Shown here: piece by piece, positions 54,610-64,000 of the stretch | Layout of the letters: every line of letters starts with the position of its first letter | Numbering within the stretch: the stretch's first letter is position 1 | NCBI RefSeq assembly: GCF_022376445.1 | Contig: NW_025955040.1 | Location: forward strand, 62,001-126,000 | Direction of reading: 5' to 3' | DNA from: Fomitopsis serialis | Taxonomy: Eukaryota > Basidiomycota > Agaricomycetes > Polyporales > Fomitopsidaceae | Length of the DNA stretch: 64,000 nt | Made by a program: the position numbers and the translations under genes | Notes under the pieces: generated by a model | Told to the model about the DNA's origin: nothing | The model's database searches: none | Seen by the model: the letters and a program-made list of their open reading frames with translations, nothing else

Positions 54610-55134
54610 TAATGCCAATGAGAGTATGGTACATTGAGTTGCCAGAAACCGACTTGTATTGACGGAGCTATCGTTCGGCGTTGATTGAATGATTCTACAA
54701 GTACTAGCACCGAGCCGCGAGCGACGGTCGAGTAGCGAGTAGCATCGAACAACGAGGCATTCTCCCATCTTTCTCGTGCACATCTACTCATTATGAAGGT
54801 TTTGCTGCGTCAATCAAGGGTATATAATGGGCGGAAGGAGGTCTTTCAGGTCAATTAAGCTGAGAGACGAAGGAGGATAAATGAAGTTTGCTCGGGCAAG
54901 CACAAGTCCGCGCTTGGGCGCCTAGACACTTGAGGAGGCGTGCGACTGCCGCGCCTCCTCCGACTCTTGAGCGCATGAAGGTGAATTCAAAGGCCAGGCT
55001 TGACTGCAATGGGCCTGAGGTTTGACTGTGTATACTACATTCCAAGCCAACAGACAGCGTGTCTATATTCTCACGCGAGGTGTTCCACTGCGAGTTACGA
55101 AGCGTGCCACACTCGTGTCGAGAAGGATTCTGCG
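54610..55134. other. Stretch between the recombinase-like gene and the right arm
   Basis: No gene is seen. It contains one copy of the aaggaggataa...gctcggg.gagcac repeat family at about 54,870-54,908. Confidence 0.5.
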
Positions 55135-55880
55135 CGTGCTGACTTGACGAGAGTTCAATGTTCAACAAGGGACCACGGGGTCGCGATGGACGAGGGAGAG
55201 CACGACAAGAGCAAGAGCTGGAGCGAGGATTGCAAGCAGTTGCAGGCGGACGCAGGTGAGACGATCGTTCAGGCGCCCGAATGACGAGGAGGGGGAGGCG
55301 ATTTCATCTAGTCACGATTGCGCTCCGATGTGCACAGCCTCACAAGCTCACGACGAGGTACACGTAGTCGGTGGTGCGTTTCAGCTGCGGGAATCGAGTG
55401 AGCAAACATGTGTGCGTAGGTGTGTAGAGGGGAGCGGAGGCACTGACGGAGCGTGGCCACATCCGAGCGTTGGCGGTGAAGGCGTACTCGGTGCCGCCGA
55501 TCGTGAGGCCAGGTCCTCGAAGCTGTCGTATTGCGACGCGTTATCGTCGAGCGTCGGTCGCGGAGACGTAGCGGTTGTATGCGGCTGGTGGTGGTGGGAT
55601 ACAACACGCCGTCAGCGCGTCCTTGAGTGGGACGGGACAGTGATACTCACAGCTCGGGATGTAGATCAGGATCGTGCCGGTGTTCACGATACCCGCCTCG
55701 TTGGAGAGGAGCGTCTCGCAGCCGCAGGAGACGGTGCGGGTGATGCCAACGTAGTCTCCGGCCGGCTCCGACGTAATGTCGCTGCACAGAGCTCAGCACG
55801 GCCCCAGAGCAAGGTCGACCTCTGCAGGAACGTGACTGAAGTGGCCAGCGGCAGGTCCAATGGGGGGTGAATGACGCACC
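55135..55880. repeat. Inverted repeat arm, right (partner 47,736-48,480)
   Basis: Reverse complement of the left arm. Right-arm differences noted are one base in the gattgcaagcag region and an extra g in the tggggggtga run. Similarity ends at tcagcacg on one side and at ggtgcgtcattc on the other, with unrelated sequence beyond. Confidence 0.85.
55337..55784 (-). pseudogene. Aspartic protease fragment, second identical copy
   Basis: The copy in the right arm encodes, on the minus strand, the same SDITSEPAGDYVGITR ... GIVNTGTILIYI ... GGTEYAFTANARMWPRS text. It has the same Asp-to-Asn change in the second catalytic motif, the same stop after ATDARR and the same frame change as the copy at 47.8-48.3 kb. 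Sharing every defect shows the duplication happened after the gene had died. Confidence 0.65.
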
Positions 55881-56759
55881 GTAGTATGCTCGCATGCACA
55901 CTGTGAACGACCACCGTTCACGCGCCTGGGTGGCCATCGTCCACGTACGTTGCGCGCCAAACGCTGTGGGTACCGTGGGTACCTGTTGAGCCAGATGAGA
56001 GAAGCGTGAGGCGAGAGGTGGGCAGGACGGCAGTATGCGGCGGGCGCACTCAGGAGGTCAGGAGGTGCACGGCGCAACAGGGCGCGCCAGCCTACTGGCT
56101 GCGAGTTATTGAACGTTGAACCTTGCCTTTCATAGCTTCATCCACGACTGTCGTCTTCCGCTCGGGTTCGCCGCCCTCGAGCCTGTCCAAGACTGTGCGC
56201 AGAGAAGGCCGACGTACTGTGATTTGTACGTGCCTAGCACCTGAACGTTGCCATCGCGCCGCGTTTTGCAGTCTATGAGCGGGGGAGAGAGGGTTAACGG
56301 TGCGGATGAGAATGCAGGCCCTCGACATAGGTGAGTCGTACCCACTACCCTCGAGAGATAAGCGCCTGTCAGTAGTACTCCCTCCGATACGGAAGTCTTT
56401 TATCCTCGTTGAACCCTCACGCCCACCAGCAGCAAAGCTTGAGGGTATGATGTACTGGTGATACTGTACCTGTAAAAACTTTCAGTTTAGCAGAAGTCGC
56501 CCAACTGACCGAGAAAATGCATTGGCCAGGGCCAACATCGCTCGCGAGGTGCGTGTTCTCCTTGACTCCCGCCTGTGCTATTTTCTGTCTACTACTACTG
56601 GTCTATCTACTAACTCTACCCGTCCGAGATCGCCTGCCATCTCTCCACCAGTCGCGCTCGAGGGCGTCGGACACAGCCCACAAAGAACGACCTGTGGATT
56701 CAGGGAGCGAGCGCCCGACACTGACGACGCGCGAGTAGCTAATTATGGCGGTCGACATT
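55881..56759. other. Unassigned stretch
   Basis: Contains gttattgaacgttgaacctt at about 56,104, one of several short attgaacgttgaac-like sequences in the window (also near 35,427, 48,450 and 3,425). No gene is recognised. Confidence 0.4.
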
Positions 56760-58225
56760 GAACGCGATCGCGTACGCCCAACGCGACGCACTCGTTTAGC
56801 TGGCAGCATGCTGTCGCCGAGGCTGGAGACGACGGCCAGTCTCCTTCGCCTCCTTCGCGATGGCGAGCTCGTCACCGGTGACCATTTTTGACGGCGACGC
56901 CGAGGGCCATGGCGTCGATCGTCTGCTTGGTGTGGTTTCGAGGTGGGTCGAAGATGGGAAGGATACCGACGAGAGCCATAGTGTTACAACCTCCCCCTCG
57001 CACCCACCGCCATCGACCTTCTCGTAAGCGGCGGCGAGCGCGCGTAGACCGCGCGCTGCGAGCTCCTCCCTGCCAGCTTCGAGTTTTTTCTCGCCTGCGG
57101 CTTGGTCTTGTTGCGCGTGTAAAGCTTGACGACAATACCGGTCATACCCCTGGTAACGCGCTTGAGCCCGCTATTTGATTCCTCGCGGTAAGTGATCTCC
57201 GCGCTTGCCAACGAGGCTTCAATTCGAGTCACTTGGCACCAGAAAGCGCACGAGCGGTGTCAGTGAGAGATCCGACGACGCCAGAGTTGATAGCATCCTG
57301 GTTCTCGGTGCGCGAAGGGTAGGCAGCGAAGAGGATGGCATCATCAGTGCAGAAGCGGCCGTAGGCTCTGATCGTCTCGCGGTCGATTGTGAGCGTTGAT
57401 CGTGAGCGTACCAGTCTTGTCGGGGCCAGAGTAGTACGAGGGACGATAGCCTTGTACTCGGCGAACCGCTGGGTTCCGGCGGCGAGAGCGACACACAAGA
57501 CGGTGCGCACGGCAACGGGAATACCATCGATCAGGGGCACCAAGATGTCGTCGAGGGCGCCAGGGTCGTCTAGCGGAAGGCGGCGTACAAGGGGAAGATC
57601 TTGGCAGTAGAATACCAATGGAGATCAAGTAGAGACTGCTGAACTGCGCGAGGATCTTGTGCAAGTGACCGGGGTGCGGCCATCCTGAACGATGAGCGAC
57701 GCGGTACCACTGAAAAACGCGTTCGAGAGCCACTGCGCGTATACTATCAGTGTCCCAATCAAGGCGAGGACAAGAATGAGCGTACGATAAGCATTGATCG
57801 CCATTGTTCTTGCCCGAAGGCCTTGTCGATCGACACATCGATGCACTCGGTCAGGCGGCACTCGGCGCGAACGATGTCACCGATCTTGAGCGATAGGCGC
57901 TTCGTAGAAACCGAGACCGGAGTTCATGAGCAGAAGGTCGATGATACCGAAGGATGCTGCCCAATGTGGCAGCTGGTACTCGCCGTTCGACATGACCCAC
58001 GTTACGGGGTTGGACATGAATGACAAGGACTGAAGACTATATGAGACTGTGCAAAGATTAAGTCTAAGAGACGACGAACCTGCCCAAAGGCTTTGTCGTC
58101 CTCCACCGCGTGGACCCTGTTCTGAAGAGCTCGAGTGTACGAAGAACCTCATGCGTCCTCCGCGGCGACGGGCCCGAGGTCGATCATTTGCTTGTCGTAA
58201 GATCCTCGACCCTTCAGCAGGCATG
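56760..58225 (-). pseudogene. Plasma-membrane-type H+-ATPase, broken copy
   Basis: P-type proton ATPases energise the fungal plasma membrane. On the minus strand, in order: LSFMSNPVTWVMSNGE (first membrane hairpin region), a KIGDIVRAECRLTE actuator segment with IDVSID, AFFSGTASLIVQDG, HLHKILAQFSSLYLISIGI, ILVPLIDGIPVAVRTVL (the PEGLP-equivalent helix), the phosphorylation block DKTGTLTIN, LTIDRETIRAYGRF, SRTENQDAIN, ITYREESNSGLKRVTRGMTG, GILPIFDPPRNHTKQTID and VTGDELAIAKE. Successive blocks lie in different frames, the TGES loop after IDVSID is lost, and everything after the hinge GDELAIAKE (including the C-terminal membrane helices) is missing. It is an unambiguous dead fragment of a roughly 900-1,000-residue enzyme of the plant-like fungal type. 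Confidence 0.8.
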
Positions 58226-58961
58226 ACGGGGAGATTGGGTGGCTGATCATGGCTACTTCAGTCGTCGTCCTCAAAAGTGGTCCCAGAGAGGACGCACCGG
58301 CATGGAAGGGTGGCGCTGCTGTCCTGGTACGCCGTTCGCAGAGGGCTGCTGCTGGCCCGCAAAGTTGAAGCCGCTTCCGGCGGGTGCCTACCCGCGACAG
58401 TGCCGTCGCTGGGGCGGGTTCTGTTGTGCCTCTGCCCGTACGGCGGCTTGTGCATCTTGGTCGTTGAATACGCAGAGAACGCGCGCTGCGATCATTCTCG
58501 CAGCTCCCGCATTTTCAATGATACTAGCTTGCTTGCGGTCCTTCCCATCTGGCGATGCGCGCGCAGATGAGTAGTTCGAGTTCGCGAAGACGGAAGAACG
58601 GACAACTCTTATAGCACCAGTGAGTTAAGTCATGAACGTGCCACGCTTCTTGCCGACTCTGGCCTTCCTCTCGTCTCCACCACGTCCGGCGCGGTCGGCG
58701 CTCTACTGGTTGCTGGTTGGCCGGACGATACCAGGATCGTCCGACTTTGGCGGCGGCGGGTGCCCTTCGAGGTGGATGCGGAGGCCTTTTGCTTGCCTTG
58801 GCCGGTTTTGGGCGCGGGAGGGACGCGAATGTGAAAGTGCCGCGGAACGTTGCGCGGGGAAGGGTTGTTGAGGTAGGGTTGTGCCTGCGGGGTCTGAGGC
58901 ATCAGGTAGGAACCCTGCGGGAGATCAGTGTGGCAACTAGACGCACTTCGCAGCTAAAGTC
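58226..58961. other. Possible Gln/Pro-rich coding remnant (minus)
   Basis: The minus strand reads MPQTPQAQPYLNNPSPRNVP in one frame (about 58,630-58,902). Closer to 58,260-58,570 it reads ENAGAARMIAARVLCVFNDQ, then DAQAAVRAEAQQN and GSGFNFAGQQQPSANGVPG, interrupted by a stop. This looks like exons of a disordered regulatory protein, but the family is not recognised and the frames do not join cleanly. Confidence 0.3.
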
Positions 58962-59205
58962 TTAGATCACGTGCTACGGTGCATGCGGTGAAGCTTATGG
59001 CTGCTATGCTTTGCCCTCGCACACTTCATCTGTTTTGAAGGTTTCTACATATACTTTATACCTATACCAATGATTATATGACGTGTTTGTGAGAGGAGAA
59101 TGGAGTATACAAGGAGGATAATTGACTTTCGTTCGGGAGAGCACATGCTTATGTAATTTACTGCCATATACGGAATAGCCAGATGAGGCTGTCGGCGCGC
59201 GGTGG
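58962..59205. repeat. Diverged direct repeat, copy 2 (partner 46,735-46,995)
   Basis: Same landmarks in the same orientation as copy 1: ttagatcacgtgctac, aaggtttctacatata, caaggaggataattga, tttcgttcgggagagcacat, then ttactgccatatacggaata. Confidence 0.75.
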
Positions 59206-59574
59206 GTTTGACCTGCTGCAAGTACTGTAGCTGCTATTTCGACTGATGCATGTCATGCCATCCCCGCCATCGCCCAGATCATCTCATCTCTTGCTCTCAA
59301 CTGAAGTCTCCCAGTCCCGCAGCCTACTTAGCCACTCCCCGCTAAGTATTCCGTGGTCCTTCGTCTCGTTTACTCCTGATATTGAACAGGCCTCAATGCC
59401 GAATTGCTCCTCAAGCCGGCGGAAGACCATCCGAGCGAGTCGCATGTCCATAGCTCGAATGCACCCATATGATTCTCGCTGCGGTGCGGAGTCGATTCCC
59501 AAGTACGCGTAAGGTCAGCAAACACAATTCGCACAAGTGTCATGTCATGCTTTGTCAGGACACGGACACCGAGT

Positions 59575-60244
59575 CTACGTACCAGCTCATCCATAATGAG
59601 CTCACCCTCTACGGCGCCCGGCCTTGAACCTAGCATCGCTCATCCTTACCTGCATGCCCAAGCAGGCTGACCGACTCATGTTGGAGAACATCTCCAAGAA
59701 CCATATCGACCAGGGCGAACATCCCAGTGTGACGCGTGCGGAATCTACTCAACCGTGTAGTTCGGCCTAACATAGCTTGCAGAGGTCATTCACGCGTGTC
59801 CCTCAGCGCCCGCAGCGCCACCGGAACTGCCACTACCGACTCATCGGCATGTACGTCCTCCTCGGTAGTAACTCTCGACAGTCACTACAATATGGCGCAT
59901 TCACTCAAGCCGAACATCTTTTGTAGGCGCTGCACTGGCTATTACGAGCCAATCGAGACGCCTGAGCTACTCGACAAGTACGTGAAACGAACAAACAGGT
60001 GTCCATGTACCCATTCACGTCGATGGCGCCTCAGGTGGCTTCATCGCCCCATTCGCATCCCCAAATCTCAAATACGGCTTCCGCAACCCGCGCGTGTCTC
60101 CATCAACACCTCTGGGCACAAGTTCAGCCTCTCGTGCGTCGGTGTTGGCTGGGTCGTCTGGCGCTCGCAGCAGTTCCTGCCCAAGGACCTCATCTTCGAG
60201 CTGCACTACCTTGGCCGCGCCGCCTGCGTGTCCACCATTCAGTG
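59575..60244 (+). pseudogene. GAD1: Glutamate decarboxylase, broken N-terminal half
   Basis: GAD is a PLP enzyme converting glutamate to GABA. In order: YQLIHNELTLYGARP, then a frame change, LNLASLILTCMPKQADRLML, ENISKNHIDQGEHP, a degraded region, IGMYVLLGS, an intron with gtaact and gtag ends, [20 protein letters not shown], then in another frame [22 protein letters not shown], and finally [20 protein letters not shown] with the PLP lysine in the SGHK motif, [19 protein letters not shown], and a stop. At least three frame changes are needed to read it. The C-terminal third is missing. It is clearly a decayed copy; the active-site lysine text happens to be preserved. Confidence 0.75.
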
Positions 60245-60744
60245 AGGTGCGTGCCTGCACTGGTGTTTGTACAACCTGACGCATCCACCAGCTCCCTTTT
60301 TTGCTCTCCACGTCTCGTGTCGTCCGGCCCATCCGCCTTGCTCATGTACCCGGTACGTACGTCGCGTTCTCAGCCTGACTTTGTGCGTGCTGATGTACGT
60401 CCGATGTTCGTGGTTCAGCGCTCCGCAGTCCGTGGAGTGGCCTTCCAATGATCCTGGCAGTAGAGTATCTCGCTTATAGCACGGGGCATACTCTGGAGCA
60501 TGCTGGTGATGGTATGTATTTGTGTACCCGCGTGCTGCAGTTCTTGGCACTGACGACGCGCGCACTTGGCTGTTGAAGCTGGTCCGCGTCAACGTGGCGA
60601 GATTGGGAGAGTGAGAGGGGTGACTCGGAGTCAAGGGCGATAGAGGGATGATTGAGTGGGATACGAGGTGGGAGCCCCGGCGTGGATGTAGCTGGCGGAC
60701 GATCAGACAGCGCGCGCCGCGCGTGAGCTGTCGAGATGCTTACC
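60245..60744. other. Unassigned stretch
   Basis: No gene or repeat is recognised between the GAD relic and the outer inverted repeat. Confidence 0.4.
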
Positions 60745-61078
60745 TAGTCAACACCATGACGGTGCCACGCGTGTCCCCACGCCATCCGTCCGTCCGCGTC
60801 CGGAAGTTGACGCTGCTGTGTGGGAGGTCGAGGAGACTGTGAAGGCAAGGGAGGAGGTCGGTCATGCGGTCGAGCTGCGAACCTAATTAATTTAGCGCGC
60901 CTGAGATTGCATCTTTACCAGGCGTCCGCGTCGGTTGTCTGTCTTAGTGTCTATGCAGATCGAACATATTTTTGTGCTACTCTGACTGCTACGTCGTGCG
61001 ATGCAGTGCTACTCAAGTATCACAGTGGGCTGAGCGTGAGCTACTTATGTGCGCCGAGCTCTGGTCGCCATAGCCTCA
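60745..61078. repeat. Outer inverted repeat, right copy (partner 47,400-47,735)
   Basis: In reverse complement it matches the left copy from ggcgaccagagctcggcg to gtgttgactaggtaagc with several small indels. It is more diverged than the inner arms, so older. Confidence 0.7.
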
Positions 61079-63865
61079 CCTTATTGAACGTGTTGGGGTC
61101 GCCATGCATGTCTGAAGCAGGCAATTCTGAGCGCGATGTATGGAGATCAAGCTTAGATCAAGCATCGTTACTCACAGTATTGTAATCAGAAGACTTATCA
61201 GTGTTATCTACTGAGCATCTAATCGTTATCATTCCCTCCCATTCCCACTTGGGACCCTGGGAATATTCCCTCCTGGCGGGTCGAACAAGGGTCGAAAGCT
61301 TTGGAATAGTGTGAGAACTTGGTGAGAACCAGAGAAGTATGAAGGCCCATGCCGGACAAAACCCAATGTCGACAACCCTCTGCAGCGTCTTAACCGGGCA
61401 TGCCCGAGGTATCTGGAAGAATTACATGAGATTGTAAGTGAACTTGCGGGCAATGTACGCTGTCCTCCGGAATCCTTGGAAACATGTGTGAGCTCGTCGT
61501 TTCGCACCGGAAACCAAGTGGTCATTCCGAAACGGTACGGATAACTTGAGATCATGCCGTATAACGCCTGATCTCATGTGTTATGAAGGGAGCTATGAAG
61601 GGAGCCGCCGGACAAAAATATCAGAGTTTCGTACAGTGAACTTCAACTTCAATCCGAGGTTTCAACTTCGCTTACGGGTTCAACTTCGGCAAACGCGCCA
61701 AATTAGGCAAGCGGCGTGCCCGAGACCGCCGAGTGCTTACATAAGCTCTCCATATATGGGTTTGCGAGTGGCCACTGTATCGAGTTCCTCAGGCTTACAG
61801 GTGTGGGGAGATACAGTGAGATACGCGGCCCCGGTTGCAGTGAGGTCGCCGGCGTTCGAGAGGTGGTCGACTGAGAGTGGTAAGGGGGCTCAGAGAAGTA
61901 GTACGTAGTACTTCAAGTTAGTTACTATTAGTTAGACAACCTGTACTTCGGAAGGAATCAATTCGCGTCTTCTCGTCGCTGAGGTAGAGTGCGACCAATG
62001 CATGCAGCACCCTCTGATCATTGCTACGTACACATTGAGTTTTGAGTCCTGCAAAATCACACCAGAGAGAAGAGAGCGAAGAGGATACTATTTGATGGAG
62101 GCAGAGGCAGCATAAGCCCGTGCTCTCAAGTACATAAGAGCGAGACAACATTGAGTGCGCTACTAGTAATGTGACAGAAGAAAAACACAGATTCTGAGTG
62201 ACAGCTGCAACAGTCAACTGGTCAAGGCAGGAGCTATTAGCGTGCGCGACTTCCCTTCAAGTTGGCCACGGTTAACGATGCTCAGCATGCTTGGCCGCAT
62301 CGTTCGCCGGAGGTTGGGCAAGGGACGGGCACGGGAATCGCACAGGGCATTACACGGCTGCAAAGACAGGCCGAGGCTGTCCGGAAGCGAGTATAGGCCG
62401 CGGGCGTCGGGGCGATCAGAGAGTGTGGCGGCGTAGGTGCGCGAGCTGTCGAGGTGATGTGGGAATGCATCAACGGGTGGGACACCGAGTAAATCATCAC
62501 TGTCGAAGGTATCGAGCTGTGAGTCGCCCGTCAGTCTGACGCTTCGCCTTCGGCATCGGACTACAAGGGTGAAGCTTGAAGCTTTGAAGACCCACTGTCA
62601 CGCTCGTGCACACGTCCACTTACATCATGATCGTTCGAGTTGGACAATAGCCTCGAGGCTACTAGTACATACCACATGCGACGTGCGCCCTGGCCGTCCG
62701 ACACTCTGACGTTCGTCTCTGTACATGTGTAAGTACAAGTACTGAGGTGGATCAAAAAATGCGAACCTTACCAGGGAGCGACTCACATCGCCGTTCGCAA
62801 AGCCCACATTCCCTCTCGCTCTGTTGTCAGTCCTCTCACCTGTATATGCATCCACCCGTCTGCCTGCTTGTTCTCCGCCCTGCCCACTCGCTTTCCCGGT
62901 ACCCGTGCGGACCCGCAAAATACGCATGCTTGTGCTCGCCCGTGAGGGACCTATATCGGCTATAGCACGGCCGTCTATTCACCCCATGGCGTGCGACAGT
63001 CCTACGCACAATGGCGCGCGCAATCCATTTGATATGCGTAACTGATCCACACCAGCAGAATGCCAGAATCCTACGTCAGAAAATACACGTATAACAAGGT
63101 ACTTACGTACTCACCGCTACTTCTGCGACAATCCACGCGGATGCTCATGGGTGTCACAAGCAGTTGAGCGAGCGGGTGATCGAGCGATCGAGTGCATGGG
63201 TTGAGGGAGCCAGAGAGCCTGCGTGACCAGACAAGAGCATAGCGGCGTGAGAGTACAAAAACGGTCAGACAAGAGAGTGAGCAGAGTAGACTGCGAGGGA
63301 GTGGGACTCGCCGCTCGGAAGACTCGAGAAGACAAGCGAGTGGGGAAAAGACGAGTGGTGGGCGAGAGGATGGCAGCGGGCCAGATAGAAAGAGAGATAG
63401 AACGGGCTAGGCAGCGGTGAGACGAAATTGAGCAGATGCGAGTGGAACAGCGATGTACGACTCGTAGTGGTATGCAATGGACGGCGCGCACTACACCATA
63501 GTTCAACTGTTCATATGATGCAATACAGTCAAATGACGGCCCATCAAACGATATGCGCGAAAGGACTCGGGGCGAACAGGAGCATTGAAAGAAGGCGAGG
63601 GATCTGCGAGCGTTCTCGACCCTGTTGACTCGATTCACTGCTCTCTCTCTTGCCTCCCCGTCCTCTCGTTCATGCTCACCCGCCGCCACTCGCGCCCTGT
63701 CCTCTTGCACATGTGCTTGCACTCTTGCCCTGCTTCCTCGCGCACCTGCTGCGTTGCCTGTGCCCGCTGGTCCGTCTATCCTCTCGTAGTAGTTAGTCGT
63801 AGTATAGTTAAAGCAACCCAGTCATTAGATAGACGCCCAGATACTACCCGGCGCCACCGTTCGGC
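61079..63865. other. Gene-poor right flank
   Basis: About 61,296-61,345 resembles 46,315-46,350 (gaatagtgtgagaac, accagagaag). About 61,630-61,690 contains ggtttcaacttcg and ggttcaacttcggcaaac, the reverse complement of the tandem unit at the right end. Bases 63,220-63,420 are A/G-skewed. The minus strand at 62,290-62,520 (QLDTFDSDDLLGVPPVDAFP) is protein-like but unrecognised. Confidence 0.4.
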
Positions 63866-63879
63866 GTTAGCCGAAACCG

Positions 63880-63955
63880 TTGGCCGAAGTTGAAACCGTT
63901 GGCCGAAGTTGAAACCGTTGGCCGAAGTTGAAACCGTTGGCCGAAGTTGAAACCG
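63880..63955. repeat. 19-base tandem repeat, four exact copies
   Basis: The unit ttggccgaagttgaaaccg occurs four times in a row, preceded by degenerate copies (agccgaaaccg) and followed by cgaacttgaacttgaggttgaa. Confidence 0.9.
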
Positions 63956-64000
63956 TCAAACGAACTTGAACTTGAGGTTGAAAACGAAATCCGCTATCCT

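Noticed and set aside
46891..54910. aaggaggataa before atg, resembling a bacterial ribosome binding site and start
   Set aside because: The window is clearly eukaryotic (spliceosomal introns throughout), the frames after it are short, and the motif is part of a repeat family.
50507..56000. Search for a RecQ helicase domain downstream of the recombinase-like gene
   Set aside because: No Walker A (GxGKS/T) or DEAH-type motif was seen in any frame between 54,127 and the right inverted arm; the gene ends at 54,609.

Overview
The window looks like a repeat-rich, probably accessory or subtelomere-like stretch of a basidiomycete genome (Agaricomycetes, most like wood-decay or polypore-type fungi). 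The evidence is the GC-rich composition, many 48-60 base GT-AG introns, and the gene families present: fungal ATG7, squalene epoxidase, a plant-like fungal H+-ATPase, a polyporopepsin-like protease, an F-box/LRR-like fragment and a Plavaka-type transposase. Bacterial signals, rRNA, CRISPR and convincing tRNA genes were not seen.

The layout falls into two classes. The first is a graveyard of broken copies of conserved genes: HSP70 (about 3.5 kb), an F-box-like fragment (6.4 kb), ATG7 (10.7-13.7 kb, minus), SEC31 (17.6 kb), ERG1 (35.5-37.2 kb), two copies of a dead aspartic protease (47.8 and 55.5 kb), a P-type H+-ATPase (56.8-58.2 kb, minus) and glutamate decarboxylase (59.6-60.2 kb). Most carry frameshifts, small deletions or stops, or survive only as fragments. 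Long stretches between them hold no recognisable genes, only degenerate repeats.

The second class is a set of apparently intact, intron-containing, accessory genes. Between 16.5 and 28 kb lie a small chromodomain protein (exons and phases resolve to 168 residues), a long Zn-cluster/coiled-coil gene and a long minus-strand gene of unknown family, with a LINE reverse-transcriptase fragment between the last two. At 50.5-54.6 kb lies a six- or seven-exon gene of about 1,250 residues. It has OrsD-like zinc fingers and, in its C-terminal half, a spaced R...HxxR...GH...Y pattern like that of tyrosine recombinases.

Mobile and repeat structure: 29.53-30.53 kb is a 1-kb MITE-like element with 33-base terminal inverted repeats and TA flanks. 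30.79-33.35 kb is an element with 409-base, apparently identical inverted arms, also bounded by TA, carrying a gene fragment. It abuts an A-rich RNase H/zinc-knuckle ORF (33.35-35.16 kb). A Plavaka-type transposase remnant lies at 39.9-40.7 kb next to heptamer minisatellites. The recombinase-like gene sits between two almost identical 746-base inverted repeats (47,736-48,480 and 55,135-55,880), inside a wider nest of diverged duplications between 46-48 kb and 55-61 kb.

The contrast between kilobases of clean multi-exon reading frame in the accessory genes and multiply broken housekeeping copies argues for real decay rather than general sequencing error. Family assignments are from recognised motifs only; no searches were run.
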